From JAMCZZ01 sp964363695 (lineage in GTDB: Bacteria > Patescibacteriota > UBA1384 > XYA2-FULL-43-10 > 1-14-0-10-43-13): DNA of 22,201 nucleotides. The notes under the pieces are model-generated. The model searched no databases, was not told the origin of the DNA, and saw only the letters and a program-made list of their open reading frames with translations. Below are positions 8,175 to 13,994 of the stretch, piece after piece; within the stretch, counting starts at the first letter, position 1; each line of letters begins with the position of its first letter. Both the position numbers and the translations under genes were made by a program. Location: the NCBI GenBank assembly GCA_964363695.1, contig CAYIJI010000014.1:1-22201 (forward strand). Direction: 5' to 3'.

Positions 8175-8269
8175 TGCATAAATATGCAAGGCGGAAATGA
8201 CGAGGTAAACACGGCAACACCCAAGTGTTTGTCTCGTGATTCTGCTTCCGAGCATGGAAGCTAAGGAGG
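8175..8269 (+). promoter_or_regulatory. Structured 5' leader of the 70-residue orphan gene
   Basis: Hairpin 1 pairs ACGAG (8200-8204) with CTCGT (8233-8237) and AAACAC (8207-8212) with GTGTTT (8225-8230), separated by a symmetric GT/GT internal loop, with a 12-base apical loop. Hairpin 2 pairs CTTCC (8245-8249) with GGAAG (8256-8260) and ends three bases before the Shine-Dalgarno AGGAGG (8264-8269). It matches no riboswitch class I know. Confidence 0.5.
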
Positions 8270-8278
8270 GTGACCAAG

Positions 8279-8491
8279 GTGGGCAAAGGAAATGGCTGGC
8301 ATAAACCTGTGAAACATATACAGGAAGTGGTGGCAAAGATTACGATCAACGGCACAAAGAAGCTAATTGTTGGACCAGAAGATAAGATTAGAGGGTTGAT
8401 TCCCGAGGGTGCCTGTATCGTAGGATACGACAAGACATACATTGGCATTTTACGTGCCAAGAAAGAGCAACAGCTGACAGCTGTTGTGTGA
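8279..8491 (+). CDS. Hypothetical 70-residue protein
   Basis: Unrecognised small soluble protein, basic at the N-terminus (MGKGNGWHKPVKH), then alternating hydrophobic strands (VVAKITINGTKKLIVG, GACIVGYDKTYIGIL) suggesting a small beta-fold. I place the start at GTG 8279, nine bases after AGGAGG (8264-8269); the in-frame GTG at 8270 overlaps that site and cannot use it. It has its own promoter, a structured leader and a strong terminator at 8528-8553, so it is a complete single-gene unit. No signal peptide or membrane segment is seen. Function unknown. Confidence 0.75.
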   Translation: MGKGNGWHKPVKHIQEVVAKITINGTKKLIVGPEDKIRGLIPEGACIVGYDKTYIGILRAKKEQQLTAVV

Positions 8492-8527
8492 ACTCCAACC
8501 GGCGGGCTTTATTAGTCCGCTCTATCG

Positions 8528-8558
8528 CGCCGAAGGATCATTTCCCTTCGGCGTTTCT
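8528..8558 (+). terminator. Terminator of the 70-residue orphan gene
   Basis: CGCCGAAGG (8528-8536) pairs perfectly with CCTTCGGCG (8545-8553) over an eight-base loop, followed by TTTCTGTTT. Confidence 0.85.
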
Positions 8559-8632
8559 GTTTGTATAACGATTTAATATTTTATATTTATCCTTTTCTTT
8601 TCGTGCATGGGTTCTCAATCCCTTGTCACAAT

Positions 8633-8659
8633 AAAAAGACCAGCAAAGCTGATCTTTTT
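8633..8659 (-). terminator. Terminator downstream of tRNA-Glu
   Basis: On the minus strand AAAAAGATCAGC pairs with GCTGGTCTTTTT (one G-U) across a three-base loop and ends in a T-run, three bases after the tRNA CCA end. Confidence 0.85.
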
Positions 8660-8661
8660 AT

Positions 8662-8736
8662 TGGTAGCGCCAAGGGGAATCGAACCCCTGTTACCGCCGT
8701 GAGAGGGCGGCGTACTAACCGCTATACGATGGCGCC
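8662..8736 (-). tRNA. tRNA-Glu (anticodon CTC), CCA encoded
   Basis: Cloverleaf on the minus strand. Acceptor GGCGCCA pairs with TGGCGCT (G1-U wobble), then discriminator A and an encoded CCA. Anticodon stem CCGCC/GGCGG carries loop CTCTCAC, so the anticodon is CTC. The T-arm is GGGTTCGATTCCC type. The terminator at 8633-8659 follows directly. GltX, its synthetase, is at 17814-19214. Confidence 0.95.
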
Positions 8737-8766
8737 AAAATGAAGAAACTATGTAAAATGGTAACA

Positions 8767-8793
8767 TAAAATCTGTGTTTCTTCAACACAGAT
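8767..8793 (-). terminator. Terminator of the DJ-1/PfpI gene
   Basis: On the minus strand ATCTGTGTT pairs with AACACAGAT (plus-strand arms 8785-8793 and 8771-8779) over a five-base loop, followed by TTTTATG. It begins ten bases after the stop codon. Confidence 0.8.
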
Positions 8794-8802
8794 CACGATC
8801 AT

Positions 8803-9315
8803 CTAGCTAGAAAGCATGCTCACGATTTTTTCGGAAAATTCTTCTGCCGCAGCCGGACCATTTGCAGTCACGATGTTTTTATCAACTGTCACCATCTGTG
8901 CCGTATAAGTTGCATCGGCCAATTCGAGATCTCTGACCGCCCCGTTCCAAACAGTCGCTTTTCTGTTTCTCAAAACTCCGGCTTTCGCTAAAACAACCGG
9001 CGCCCAGCAAATAGCGCAAACCAGTTTGCCGGCATAGTTGAACTCTTTAGCTAAATTCAATGCTTCTTCTTTATCAAAATACAACTCGATCCCATCTCCG
9101 CCTACAAAAACGATTGCGCTAAAATCATTCATATTCACGTCTTTTAGTGAAAGATCGGACTCAACGACTAGATATTTAGAACCATAACATTTTCCGCCCT
9201 CCAGAGAAGCAACCTTTACCTCAAACCCACTTTCCTCAAAAATCTTTCTCGGCACAGAATATTCTGTTTCATTAAAATCATAGCTCGAGACAACAATCAA
9301 AATACTTTTATTCAT
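8803..9315 (-). CDS. DJ-1/PfpI (ThiJ) family protein
   Basis: 170-residue cytosolic flavodoxin-like protein of the DJ-1/PfpI superfamily, which includes proteases, glyoxalase III/deglycases and redox chaperones. The nucleophile-elbow motif VCAICWAP puts the reactive Cys at C103; the acidic partner is likely E16 or E18 in FNETEYSVPR. The glycine-rich VFVGGDG strand-turn (about 69-75) precedes it, as in the family. GGGAG stands before ATG 9315. It lies 59 bases after the HypC-HydE gene in the same direction with no terminator between, so they may share a transcript. Substrate cannot be told from sequence. Confidence 0.9.
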   Translation of the reverse strand: MNKSILIVVSSYDFNETEYSVPRKIFEESGFEVKVASLEGGKCYGSKYLVVESDLSLKDVNMNDFSAIVFVGGDGIELYFDKEEALNLAKEFNYAGKLVCAICWAPVVLAKAGVLRNRKATVWNGAVRDLELADATYTAQMVTVDKNIVTANGPAAAEEFSEKIVSMLSS

Positions 9316-9374
9316 TTTTCTCCCATCTTTTGTATGTTCAAATTAATTCTCCTTCGGTATTCGTAACATCTGTC

Positions 9375-10811
9375 TTATTCGTCATCTGTTGTTATATCAA
9401 TCATCAATCTTTCTTCCAGCATCTCATAACTTTCTTCTCCTTTAAACAATCCATACTTTTGCCAGACTTTCTCTCTCTCCCTGTATTTGTTATCGTATAT
9501 CGAATATTTTCCAGCGTATTCTTCTGGCGTTAAATTGAACATGAGGGCGTTTGCCCCCGCCAAAAGCCCTCGATGCCGACCGTTCTCTGGGTCTAAAGTT
9601 TCCAATGCAGTGGTTACAGGTATTTTAACTTCAGGCATCATAAACCTGGCAACTGCAATATACTTTAAATAGAGTTCCTCTAATTTTTCATTTGTCATTT
9701 GATCATTCGAAATTGATTTTAAACCTGCCCGTCCGGCAGGCGGGTTTGAAATTTTAAATTTTAAATTTGCCAGCGGCGACCCTTGCGCTGGCAGCCACGG
9801 TCCCGAAGAGATCATTAGGATACCCAACTTTTTTGTAAGCAGAAGATCATCGGCAATGTCTGAAACAGATTGGCCAGGAAGCCCTACCAGACTGCCAGAA
9901 GCTATATAATAGCCGAGCTCCTGCTGATATCTGAGCAACTGTAATCTGTTATCTAGACTATCTCCCGGGTGCATTTTTTTATACAATTCCGCATTCGATG
10001 TTTCAAAGCGAAAAAGCGTGCCTGTTGCACCGGCCCTAAAGGCATTTTTGTAGAATTCCCTGCTTCTGTTGCCTACCGACAAGAAAATAAAAACTTTTGC
10101 TCTTTTTTTGATATTTTTAATCAATTCTATGAGCTCATCATCTGAATAACTCATGTCCTCGCCGCTTTGCAAAACCAACAATTTGTAGCCTTCTTTCTCG
10201 ACTGCATTCTTGGCGATATTCACTATGCTTTTCTCATTTATACGATAACGTTGTATGTTTTTATTGTCTTTTCTAATGCCGCAGTATAGGCAATTGTTCC
10301 GGCAATAGTTTGAAAACTCAATTATGCCGTGGATACATACAAAATCATCGATCCTGTCTTTGCGCAAAGTGTTAGCCTCAGCAAAAAGAGTCTCTAAATT
10401 GTTCTTTCCCTTAAGATTCAAAAGATATTCAATCTCTTCTTTTGTTAAATCATCATTGGGCCGTTCCCCTCCTGCCAGAGGAGGGGTTAGGGGTGGTGGG
10501 AGCAAAGAATCTGAAGTATTATTAATGTTATCTGTATTCTTACTTCGCACTTTAAATATAATTTTTTTAAATTCTAACGGTAAACGACTGACATCCACAG
10601 GATGATAGTTATCTTCCAATAGAGAAATAATCTCTTTCGCATCTGACTCAGAAATCAGTTTTACAGCCCGATTTGTGGCATAAAGCACCCAATCCCCAAC
10701 CTTTGCGCCAAAAACTAACCCTAGGTCAATCTGGGCTTTTTCTCGGGCACTTTGAATAGTAGCCATCCCCTCATTTATCGATAAAATTTTCCCCGGTATG
10801 GTTAAACACAT
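9375..10811 (-). CDS. HypC-HydE fusion: hydrogenase-maturation chaperone plus radical SAM maturase
   Basis: 478 residues in two parts. Residues 1-66 are a HypC/HupF domain opening MCLTIPGKI, with the essential Cys2; HypC carries the Fe(CN)2CO group in [NiFe]-hydrogenase maturation. Residues about 120-470 form a radical SAM domain with the cluster motif C170-x3-C174-x2-C177 (CRNNCLYCGIR). LLVLQSGED, FRFETSN, GSLVGLPGQ and a final TPEEYAGKY block are close to HydE of [FeFe]-hydrogenase maturation. Two stretches look repeat-derived: residues 91-118 (NTDN and PPPLTPPLAGGER) and 350-376 (NPPAGRAG flanked by AT-rich sequence). ATG 10811 has no Shine-Dalgarno; an extended -10 lies eight bases upstream. 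No hydrogenase gene is in the window. The HydE part could instead be a HydE-like enzyme with another substrate. Confidence 0.88.
   Translation of the reverse strand: MCLTIPGKILSINEGMATIQSAREKAQIDLGLVFGAKVGDWVLYATNRAVKLISESDAKEIISLLEDNYHPVDVSRLPLEFKKIIFKVRSKNTDNINNTSDSLLPPPLTPPLAGGERPNDDLTKEEIEYLLNLKGKNNLETLFAEANTLRKDRIDDFVCIHGIIEFSNYCRNNCLYCGIRKDNKNIQRYRINEKSIVNIAKNAVEKEGYKLLVLQSGEDMSYSDDELIELIKNIKKRAKVFIFLSVGNRSREFYKNAFRAGATGTLFRFETSNAELYKKMHPGDSLDNRLQLLRYQQELGYYIASGSLVGLPGQSVSDIADDLLLTKKLGILMISSGPWLPAQGSPLANLKFKISNPPAGRAGLKSISNDQMTNEKLEELYLKYIAVARFMMPEVKIPVTTALETLDPENGRHRGLLAGANALMFNLTPEEYAGKYSIYDNKYREREKVWQKYGLFKGEESYEMLEERLMIDITTDDE
9684..9764 (-). repeat. Repeat-like in-frame insertion in the HydE domain
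   Basis: Contains CCTGCC (9724-9729) and GGCAGG (9735-9740) hairpin arms plus runs of the AATTTTAAATT and CATTTGTCATTTG kind, the composition of intergenic repeats. It encodes residues 350-376, between the conserved SPLAN and the YIAVARF helix, where I expect HydE proteins to have only a short loop. Confidence 0.7.
10458..10541 (-). repeat. Repeat-like linker between HypC and HydE domains
   Basis: CCCCTCCT (10466-10473) pairs perfectly with AGGAGGGG (10479-10486), inside a purine-rich palindrome that translates as PPPLTPPLAGGER. It joins an AATACAGATAAC segment (NTDN). Together they form the linker at residues 91-118. Confidence 0.7.
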
Positions 10812-10819
10812 ATGAGCTT

Positions 10820-10848
10820 AATATAGCAACAGCTTGAAAAAATAACAA
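10820..10848 (-). promoter_or_regulatory. Extended -10 promoter of the HypC-HydE gene, probably leaderless
   Basis: On the minus strand TTGTTA (plus 10843-10848), a 17-base spacer and TATATT (plus 10820-10825) preceded by TGC, the extended -10. Only eight bases separate the -10 from ATG 10811, so transcription should begin at or within a base or two of the start codon. Confidence 0.6.
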
Positions 10849-10855
10849 AGAAAAT

Positions 10856-10879
10856 CCCCGAGGAGACATTACCTCGGGG
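10856..10879 (-). terminator. Terminator of the 67-residue membrane protein gene
   Basis: CCCCGAGG (10856-10863) pairs perfectly with CCTCGGGG (10872-10879); on the minus strand the hairpin is followed by ATTTTCTTTG. It insulates the next gene on the same strand, HypC-HydE. Confidence 0.85.
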
Positions 10880-10912
10880 CGATATTTTCATGGGCAGAAC
10901 GGCGCTATTCGG

Positions 10913-11116
10913 CTACTTACCCTTTTTGGATATTGATCTGTACCCAAAAAATGGAGCTACGAGTATTCCGGTTATGACCGATAGGACGGCCCCACCAAAC
11001 ATTGCGATGATTACTACTGCGCCGGCGCTGTCATTGCTGGCCTTAGTTACTGCCATGCCAATCACCGCTATAATAGCTCCGTAAAAAACCCACAATGCTA
11101 TGAAAATCGATTCCAT
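10913..11116 (-). CDS. Hypothetical 67-residue membrane protein
   Basis: Two hydrophobic segments, about residues 4-24 (IFIALWVFYGAIIAVIGMAV) and 31-57 (Gly/Ala/Val-rich, ending GILVAPFFGY), joined by a short KASNDSAG loop, with a basic tail RSISKKGK. This predicts a small two-pass hairpin protein with the basic tail in the cytoplasm. GGAGGTG lies five to six bases before ATG 11116. It has its own promoter (11143-11171) and terminator, so it is a single-gene unit. The frame on the opposite strand over the same region (10890-11084) lacks these signals and was left out. Function unknown. Confidence 0.8.
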   Translation of the reverse strand: MESIFIALWVFYGAIIAVIGMAVTKASNDSAGAVVIIAMFGGAVLSVITGILVAPFFGYRSISKKGK

Positions 11117-11142
11117 TACCCACCTCCAAGATCGTTGATTAT

Positions 11143-11171
11143 CTTATATCATAAAGCGATAAATGTGTAAA
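11143..11171 (-). promoter_or_regulatory. Promoter of the 67-residue membrane protein gene
   Basis: On the minus strand TTTACA (plus 11166-11171), a 17-base spacer and TATAAG (plus 11143-11148). Confidence 0.6.
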
Positions 11172-11246
11172 TAAAAAAACCGCCGTATATTTTTACACTT
11201 AAATAGTCCACTCCTCATAAACCGATAATGGCAACATACCGGACTC

Positions 11247-11274
11247 TTGACAAGCAACTTTAACGGAGTACATT
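11247..11274 (+). promoter_or_regulatory. Candidate promoter of the structured RNA
   Basis: TTGACA (11247-11252, exact consensus), a 16-base spacer and TACATT (11269-11274, four of six matches). Predicted transcription start is at about 11281. Confidence 0.5.
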
Positions 11275-11280
11275 GGAATT

Positions 11281-11577
11281 CCTGATAGAAGGCAAAGTAA
11301 GGAGCGTGTCTATCGATACACTCCCCCGAGTTAGATGCAGATGCCGGTCATTCGACTCTGAGGCCTAGAGCGGCCTCGCCGCTCAGACTCGAAGAGCAAA
11401 CCGGCCAGAAGCAATCTATAAATTGCTTGCAATTTAAACTAACTCTAAATGCTTACCTCCCATCACGGTCGATCCTTAAATTTCTTACTATGAGAAAGGA
11501 GAAGGAATGACATGATGAAGGGAAAAAATACATAGAACTATGAAAATCGCCCGATTATTCGAGGCGATTTTCTTTTT
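11281..11577 (+). ncRNA. Candidate structured non-coding RNA, about 295 nt, family unknown
   Basis: This is the main content of the 11117-11639 gap. Nested pairing is visible: GAGTTAG (11328-11334) with CTAACTC (11439-11445) closes a junction. It holds GCCGGT (11343-11348) with ACCGGC (11400-11405), continued by 12-base arms 11351-11362 and 11382-11393 with one mismatch, and a second hairpin AAGCAAT (11409-11415) with ATTGCTT (11422-11428). Upstream is a small GTGT/ACAC hairpin (11306-11321). A promoter precedes it and a terminator follows (11543-11571). I see no landmarks of tmRNA, RNase P, SRP or 6S RNA. A 31-codon frame from TTG 11273 and a tiny frame near 11514 (MMKGKNT) also exist, so a leader-peptide locus is the main alternative. 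Confidence 0.4.
11543..11577 (+). terminator. Terminator of the candidate RNA
   Basis: AAAATCGCC (11543-11551) pairs with GGCGATTTT (11563-11571) over an 11-base loop, followed by CTTTTTT. The T-run is on the plus strand, which supports plus-strand transcription of the RNA before it. Confidence 0.88.
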
Positions 11578-11580
11578 TGT

Positions 11581-11620
11581 AATTTAAAACAGCCCCGGAG
11601 GAAGAGGGCTGTTTTAAATT
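11581..11620 (-). terminator. Terminator of the DUF2680-like gene
   Basis: Perfect 15-base arms AATTTAAAACAGCCC (11581-11595) and its complement (11606-11620) with a ten-base loop. It lies 19 bases after the stop of the minus-strand gene and can act on both strands. Confidence 0.8.
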
Positions 11621-11639
11621 TTATGATTATTTAATACAT

Positions 11640-12080
11640 CTAATCTTTATCGACCCATTTGTGGCCCATCTTAGCCGTTCCCATTCCAAAGCCATAAGTT
11701 TTTAGCTTAGAGAAATCGATCCCGTTGTCGCTGGCCCATTTCTCCATTTCGGCTCTTTTTTGCTCTTGTTCTTTTTGATTTTGAGCTTGCTTGTCTAAAA
11801 GTTTTTGTTTTTGTTCGGCTGTAATAACTCCGTCTGATACTGCTTTATCCAAATTAGCGCTCACCTCGCCCCTTCGTTCCGCTTGTCTCTCTTCATGAAT
11901 CTGGCTCATTGCTGTGTCTACCTGTTCCGTATTCACATTCAACTTCTGGGCCAACTCCTCAGACATTTTTGCTTGATTCGCCCCGTTATGGGCGGAAGCA
12001 TATTTTGTAGAATATACACCTGCTCCGCCAAGCAATATACCAAGAGCCAAAACTGGGAAAATTATTTTTGCATTTTTCAT
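11640..12080 (-). CDS. Exported DUF2680-like small protein
   Basis: 146 residues from ATG 12080, chosen because GAGGAGGTG stands just before it; a longer frame to 12143 would run through that ribosome site. A signal-peptide-like start, MKNAKIIFPVLALGILLGG, precedes a mature part that is charged and helical: SEELAQKLNVNTEQVDTAM, then AVSDGVITAEQKQKLLDKQ. The last motif is of the type seen in DUF2680/YckD secreted proteins. Coiled-coil Glu/Gln/Lys helices span about residues 75-115, and it ends GHKWVDKD. Probably secreted or surface-held by the N-terminal segment. Its promoter shares the TTCTCAGCT-N6-TATA arrangement with the response regulator gene at 13995, so the two-component system may control it. 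Function unknown. Confidence 0.78.
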   Translation of the reverse strand: MKNAKIIFPVLALGILLGGAGVYSTKYASAHNGANQAKMSEELAQKLNVNTEQVDTAMSQIHEERQAERRGEVSANLDKAVSDGVITAEQKQKLLDKQAQNQKEQEQKRAEMEKWASDNGIDFSKLKTYGFGMGTAKMGHKWVDKD

Positions 12081-12119
12081 TGCATCACCTCCTCTCAACT
12101 TAATTAAGAATAATCTGAT

Positions 12120-12140
12120 TGTATAGGAGGCAGCTGAGAA
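12120..12140 (-). promoter_or_regulatory. Promoter and CTGAGAA box of the DUF2680-like gene
   Basis: On the minus strand TTCTCAGCT (plus 12132-12140), six bases and TATACA (plus 12120-12125). A partial second box, ATTTAAG (plus 12145-12151, four of seven matches), lies one 11-bp step upstream. This copies the layout at 14687-14718. Confidence 0.5.
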
Positions 12141-12200
12141 CAAGCTTAAATAACAATAAACAATGAAACCACCGATTTTTTAAACAAAAAGATTGCGTTG

Positions 12201-12229
12201 TTGTTTAAAATATATAATTGAAATATAAT
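12201..12229 (+). promoter_or_regulatory. Promoter of the HicA-type module
   Basis: TTGTTT (12201-12206), a 17-base spacer and TATAAT (12224-12229). A second TATAAT is at 12213-12218. Confidence 0.5.
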
Positions 12230-12235
12230 GAAGAC

Positions 12236-12264
12236 TGTCAATTGTTACGCTGTTTTCATTGACA
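12236..12264 (+). promoter_or_regulatory. Candidate autoregulatory operator of the HicA-type module
   Basis: Perfect inverted repeat TGTCAAT (12236-12242) and ATTGACA (12258-12264), centre-to-centre about 22 bp, two helical turns. It covers the expected transcription start and ends one base before ATG 12266, where a toxin-antitoxin complex commonly binds. Confidence 0.45.
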
Positions 12265-12265
12265 A

Positions 12266-12628
12266 ATGAAATTAACTTTGATAGAAAAAGAGATCATGAG
12301 CATAAAAAAACAACTGCAAGATTATTTAATAAAAATCACTCTTGGAAAAGCAATCGTGCCAAAAGGCATGTATGAAGCTTCCCAATACTTTTATTGTTAC
12401 GGACCAATAAAGTTTACAAATGAACATATTGATGGATATATAATTGCAAAAAGTACTAATTTCAAATGGGGAACAATTATCACCGAGGCTAGAAACGAAA
12501 AGGAATTGGATAATAATATACAAGATGCCATAATGACTGCTTTTGAGATTCCTTCTTCTTATGCCAAAGAAGTGAATATTAAAAAAGTTAGTTCAGAAAA
12601 AGAAAAGAAAGAGTATGCCATCGCTTAG
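12266..12628 (+). CDS. Putative antitoxin of a HicA-type module (HicB-like, uncertain)
   Basis: 120 residues, family not recognised with confidence. Residues about 57-90 (GYIIAKSTNFKWGTIITEA, then KELDNNIQDAI) faintly resemble the HicB fold, in which a strand pair is followed by an EA-rich helix. No helix-turn-helix or ribbon-helix-helix is evident at the C-terminus. The tail is Lys/Glu-rich. ATG 12266 and an in-frame ATG at 12296 are both possible; neither has a strong ribosome site. It overlaps the HicA-like gene by 14 bases, the tight coupling typical of toxin-antitoxin pairs, and has a promoter and an inverted repeat in front. The antitoxin role rests on context. Confidence 0.55.
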   Translation: MKLTLIEKEIMSIKKQLQDYLIKITLGKAIVPKGMYEASQYFYCYGPIKFTNEHIDGYIIAKSTNFKWGTIITEARNEKELDNNIQDAIMTAFEIPSSYAKEVNIKKVSSEKEKKEYAIA

Positions 12629-12860
12629 CGAACTACCTTCCGATCTCAATAGGACTAAATTAGCCAAGGCATTATCACGTCTTGGTTTTTGTTTGAATTG
12701 CAAAGGCGGCAAAGGAAATCATTTTAAACTGATATGGCCCAAAAACCAGAAGTGCATTACTTTACCAGAAATTAGACATAAAAAAACACTCTATTATATT
12801 CTTCGAGAGGTGGAAGAGTATTCAGGAATCACATGGCAGGAAATAAAAAAATATTTATAA
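12615..12860 (+). CDS. hicA: HicA-family mRNA interferase toxin
   Basis: 81 residues matching the HicA/YcfA double-stranded-RNA-binding-like fold. It opens with a helix (LAKALSRLGF), followed by a beta-hairpin carrying the catalytic-type His in GGKGNHFKLIWP (the family has G-x-x-G-S-H; here N replaces S). A second strand is ITLPE, and a final helix region is ILREVEEYSGITWQEI. HicA toxins cleave mRNA without RNase cofactors and are silenced by the neighbouring antitoxin. Antitoxin-first gene order is a known variant. The stop is only five bases from the stop of the convergent histidine kinase gene. Confidence 0.8.
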   Translation: MPSLSELPSDLNRTKLAKALSRLGFCLNCKGGKGNHFKLIWPKNQKCITLPEIRHKKTLYYILREVEEYSGITWQEIKKYL

Positions 12861-12865
12861 CCTGT

Positions 12866-13885
12866 CTATAGTTTAACTACAAAGACACTGCCTTTCCCCG
12901 GTTTGGAAGTGACGGAAATATCTCCGCCATGAAAGCCGGCAATTCTTTTGGCGATTGATAATCCCAGACCGTAACCATCAATTTTTTCTTTTGAACGCGA
13001 AGTATCCGCCCGATAGAACCGATTGAAAATATAGGGCAGATCGGAAGCTTTAACTCCAATACCATAATCTCTTATGCTGACTGCAACATCATTCTTTTCT
13101 TTTCTTACGCGAACCAATACTTTAGATTTTTCCGGACTGTACTTGATAGCGTTATCAAGAAGAATAACAAAGAGTTCGACTAAGCTTTGCCTGTCTCCTC
13201 GTATAAAAACATTTTGTAAATTGTTTTCAAATAGAATTGATTTTTTATTCGCAAGCGATTCAATTTTCTCGTAAGCCTCAACAAGCACATCTTCAATAGA
13301 AACTTTGCTGAAAGATGCATGGGAGTCATCTTCAAATCTAGCTAGTTTTAAGAGAGCGTTCGAAAGTGATTCCAGCTTTTCCGTCTCCTCCAGATTGCTT
13401 TGAAGCAATTTTTTGGCTTCCGCTAAATTAAACTTTTTATCTCTAAGGCCAACTTCAATCTCAGTTCTCATCGCCGTCAATGGCGTGCGCAGTTCATGAG
13501 AGGCGTCGGCGGTGAATCGATTTTGAGCATCCATTGCCTCTCTTATCGGCTCAAGTGTCTTTCTGGCTAGAAGATAACTTGTACCCGAAGACAAAAGCAA
13601 GATTAGAAAGTTAAAATAAATCAAATTAAGCCTTAGTCGATCTTTGCTTTCTTCGAGCTGGTCAAGCCTTATTTTTTCCAGATCAGGCCTTGGCCCTAAA
13701 ATAATTTTTTCCATCTGAATATTTAGCAATAGATCGGTCTGCTGCCCGAGCCCGCGGCCTAATTCCCGAGAAGAAATATTATATATGGCAATACTAAAAG
13801 CGATGCTGATTACCATAGCAATCAGAACATAAAAAACAGTTAGTTTTAAATAAGCAGTCTGAAAACGCATGCGTTTATTTTTCAT
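12866..13885 (-). CDS. Sensor histidine kinase
   Basis: 339 residues, membrane-bound partner of the OmpR-type regulator. Membrane segments at about 13-35 and 88-107 enclose a roughly 50-residue extracytoplasmic loop, small for a sensor domain. The dimerisation/phosphoacceptor motif ASHELRTPLTAM puts the phosphorylated His at H130. The N box LLDNAIKYSPEKS, G1 box RDYGIGV, F box YIFNRFYRAD and G2 box GYGLGLSIAKRI are all intact, so it should be active. Start ATG 13885 lacks a clear Shine-Dalgarno; one arm of an 11-bp inverted repeat (13884-13894 / 13953-13963) overlaps it. It lies 109 bases after the regulator, presumably the same transcript. Confidence 0.95.
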   Translation of the reverse strand: MKNKRMRFQTAYLKLTVFYVLIAMVISIAFSIAIYNISSRELGRGLGQQTDLLLNIQMEKIILGPRPDLEKIRLDQLEESKDRLRLNLIYFNFLILLLSSGTSYLLARKTLEPIREAMDAQNRFTADASHELRTPLTAMRTEIEVGLRDKKFNLAEAKKLLQSNLEETEKLESLSNALLKLARFEDDSHASFSKVSIEDVLVEAYEKIESLANKKSILFENNLQNVFIRGDRQSLVELFVILLDNAIKYSPEKSKVLVRVRKEKNDVAVSIRDYGIGVKASDLPYIFNRFYRADTSRSKEKIDGYGLGLSIAKRIAGFHGGDISVTSKPGKGSVFVVKL

Positions 13886-13993
13886 TTACCATTTATCAGT
13901 TCTCATTCATTTTTCCATTTTATTATTTCAACAAAACAAATGAACAATTGAGAAATGGTAAATTAATGATAATTGGAAAATGAAAATTGATAA
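13884..13993. repeat. AT-rich repeat between regulator and kinase genes
   Basis: ATTTACCATTT (13884-13894) and AAATGGTAAAT (13953-13963) are perfect inverted arms. The interval is made of CATTTNTCATTT-type low-complexity words. A hairpin in the transcript would sequester the kinase start codon region. Confidence 0.55.
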
Positions 13994-13994
13994 A

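Noticed and set aside
8077..8460. 127-codon minus-strand frame over the small orphan gene
   Set aside because: It runs antisense through the promoter, structured leader and body of the 70-residue gene, and has no start signals.
8561..8743. Plus-strand frame ending in a GNRTPVTAVRGRRTNRY-like sequence
   Set aside because: It is the antisense of tRNA-Glu and its terminator; this is a well-known false gene.
11281..11577. tmRNA, RNase P, SRP or 6S RNA
   Set aside because: No tag-peptide frame with tRNA-like ends, no GAGGAAAGTCC-type core, no SRP apical GGAA/AGCAG loop and no single long bulged hairpin could be found.
11640..12143. Longer form of the DUF2680-like protein starting at 12143
   Set aside because: The extra 21 codons run through the promoter and the GAGGAGGTG ribosome site that serves ATG 12080, and they spoil the signal peptide.
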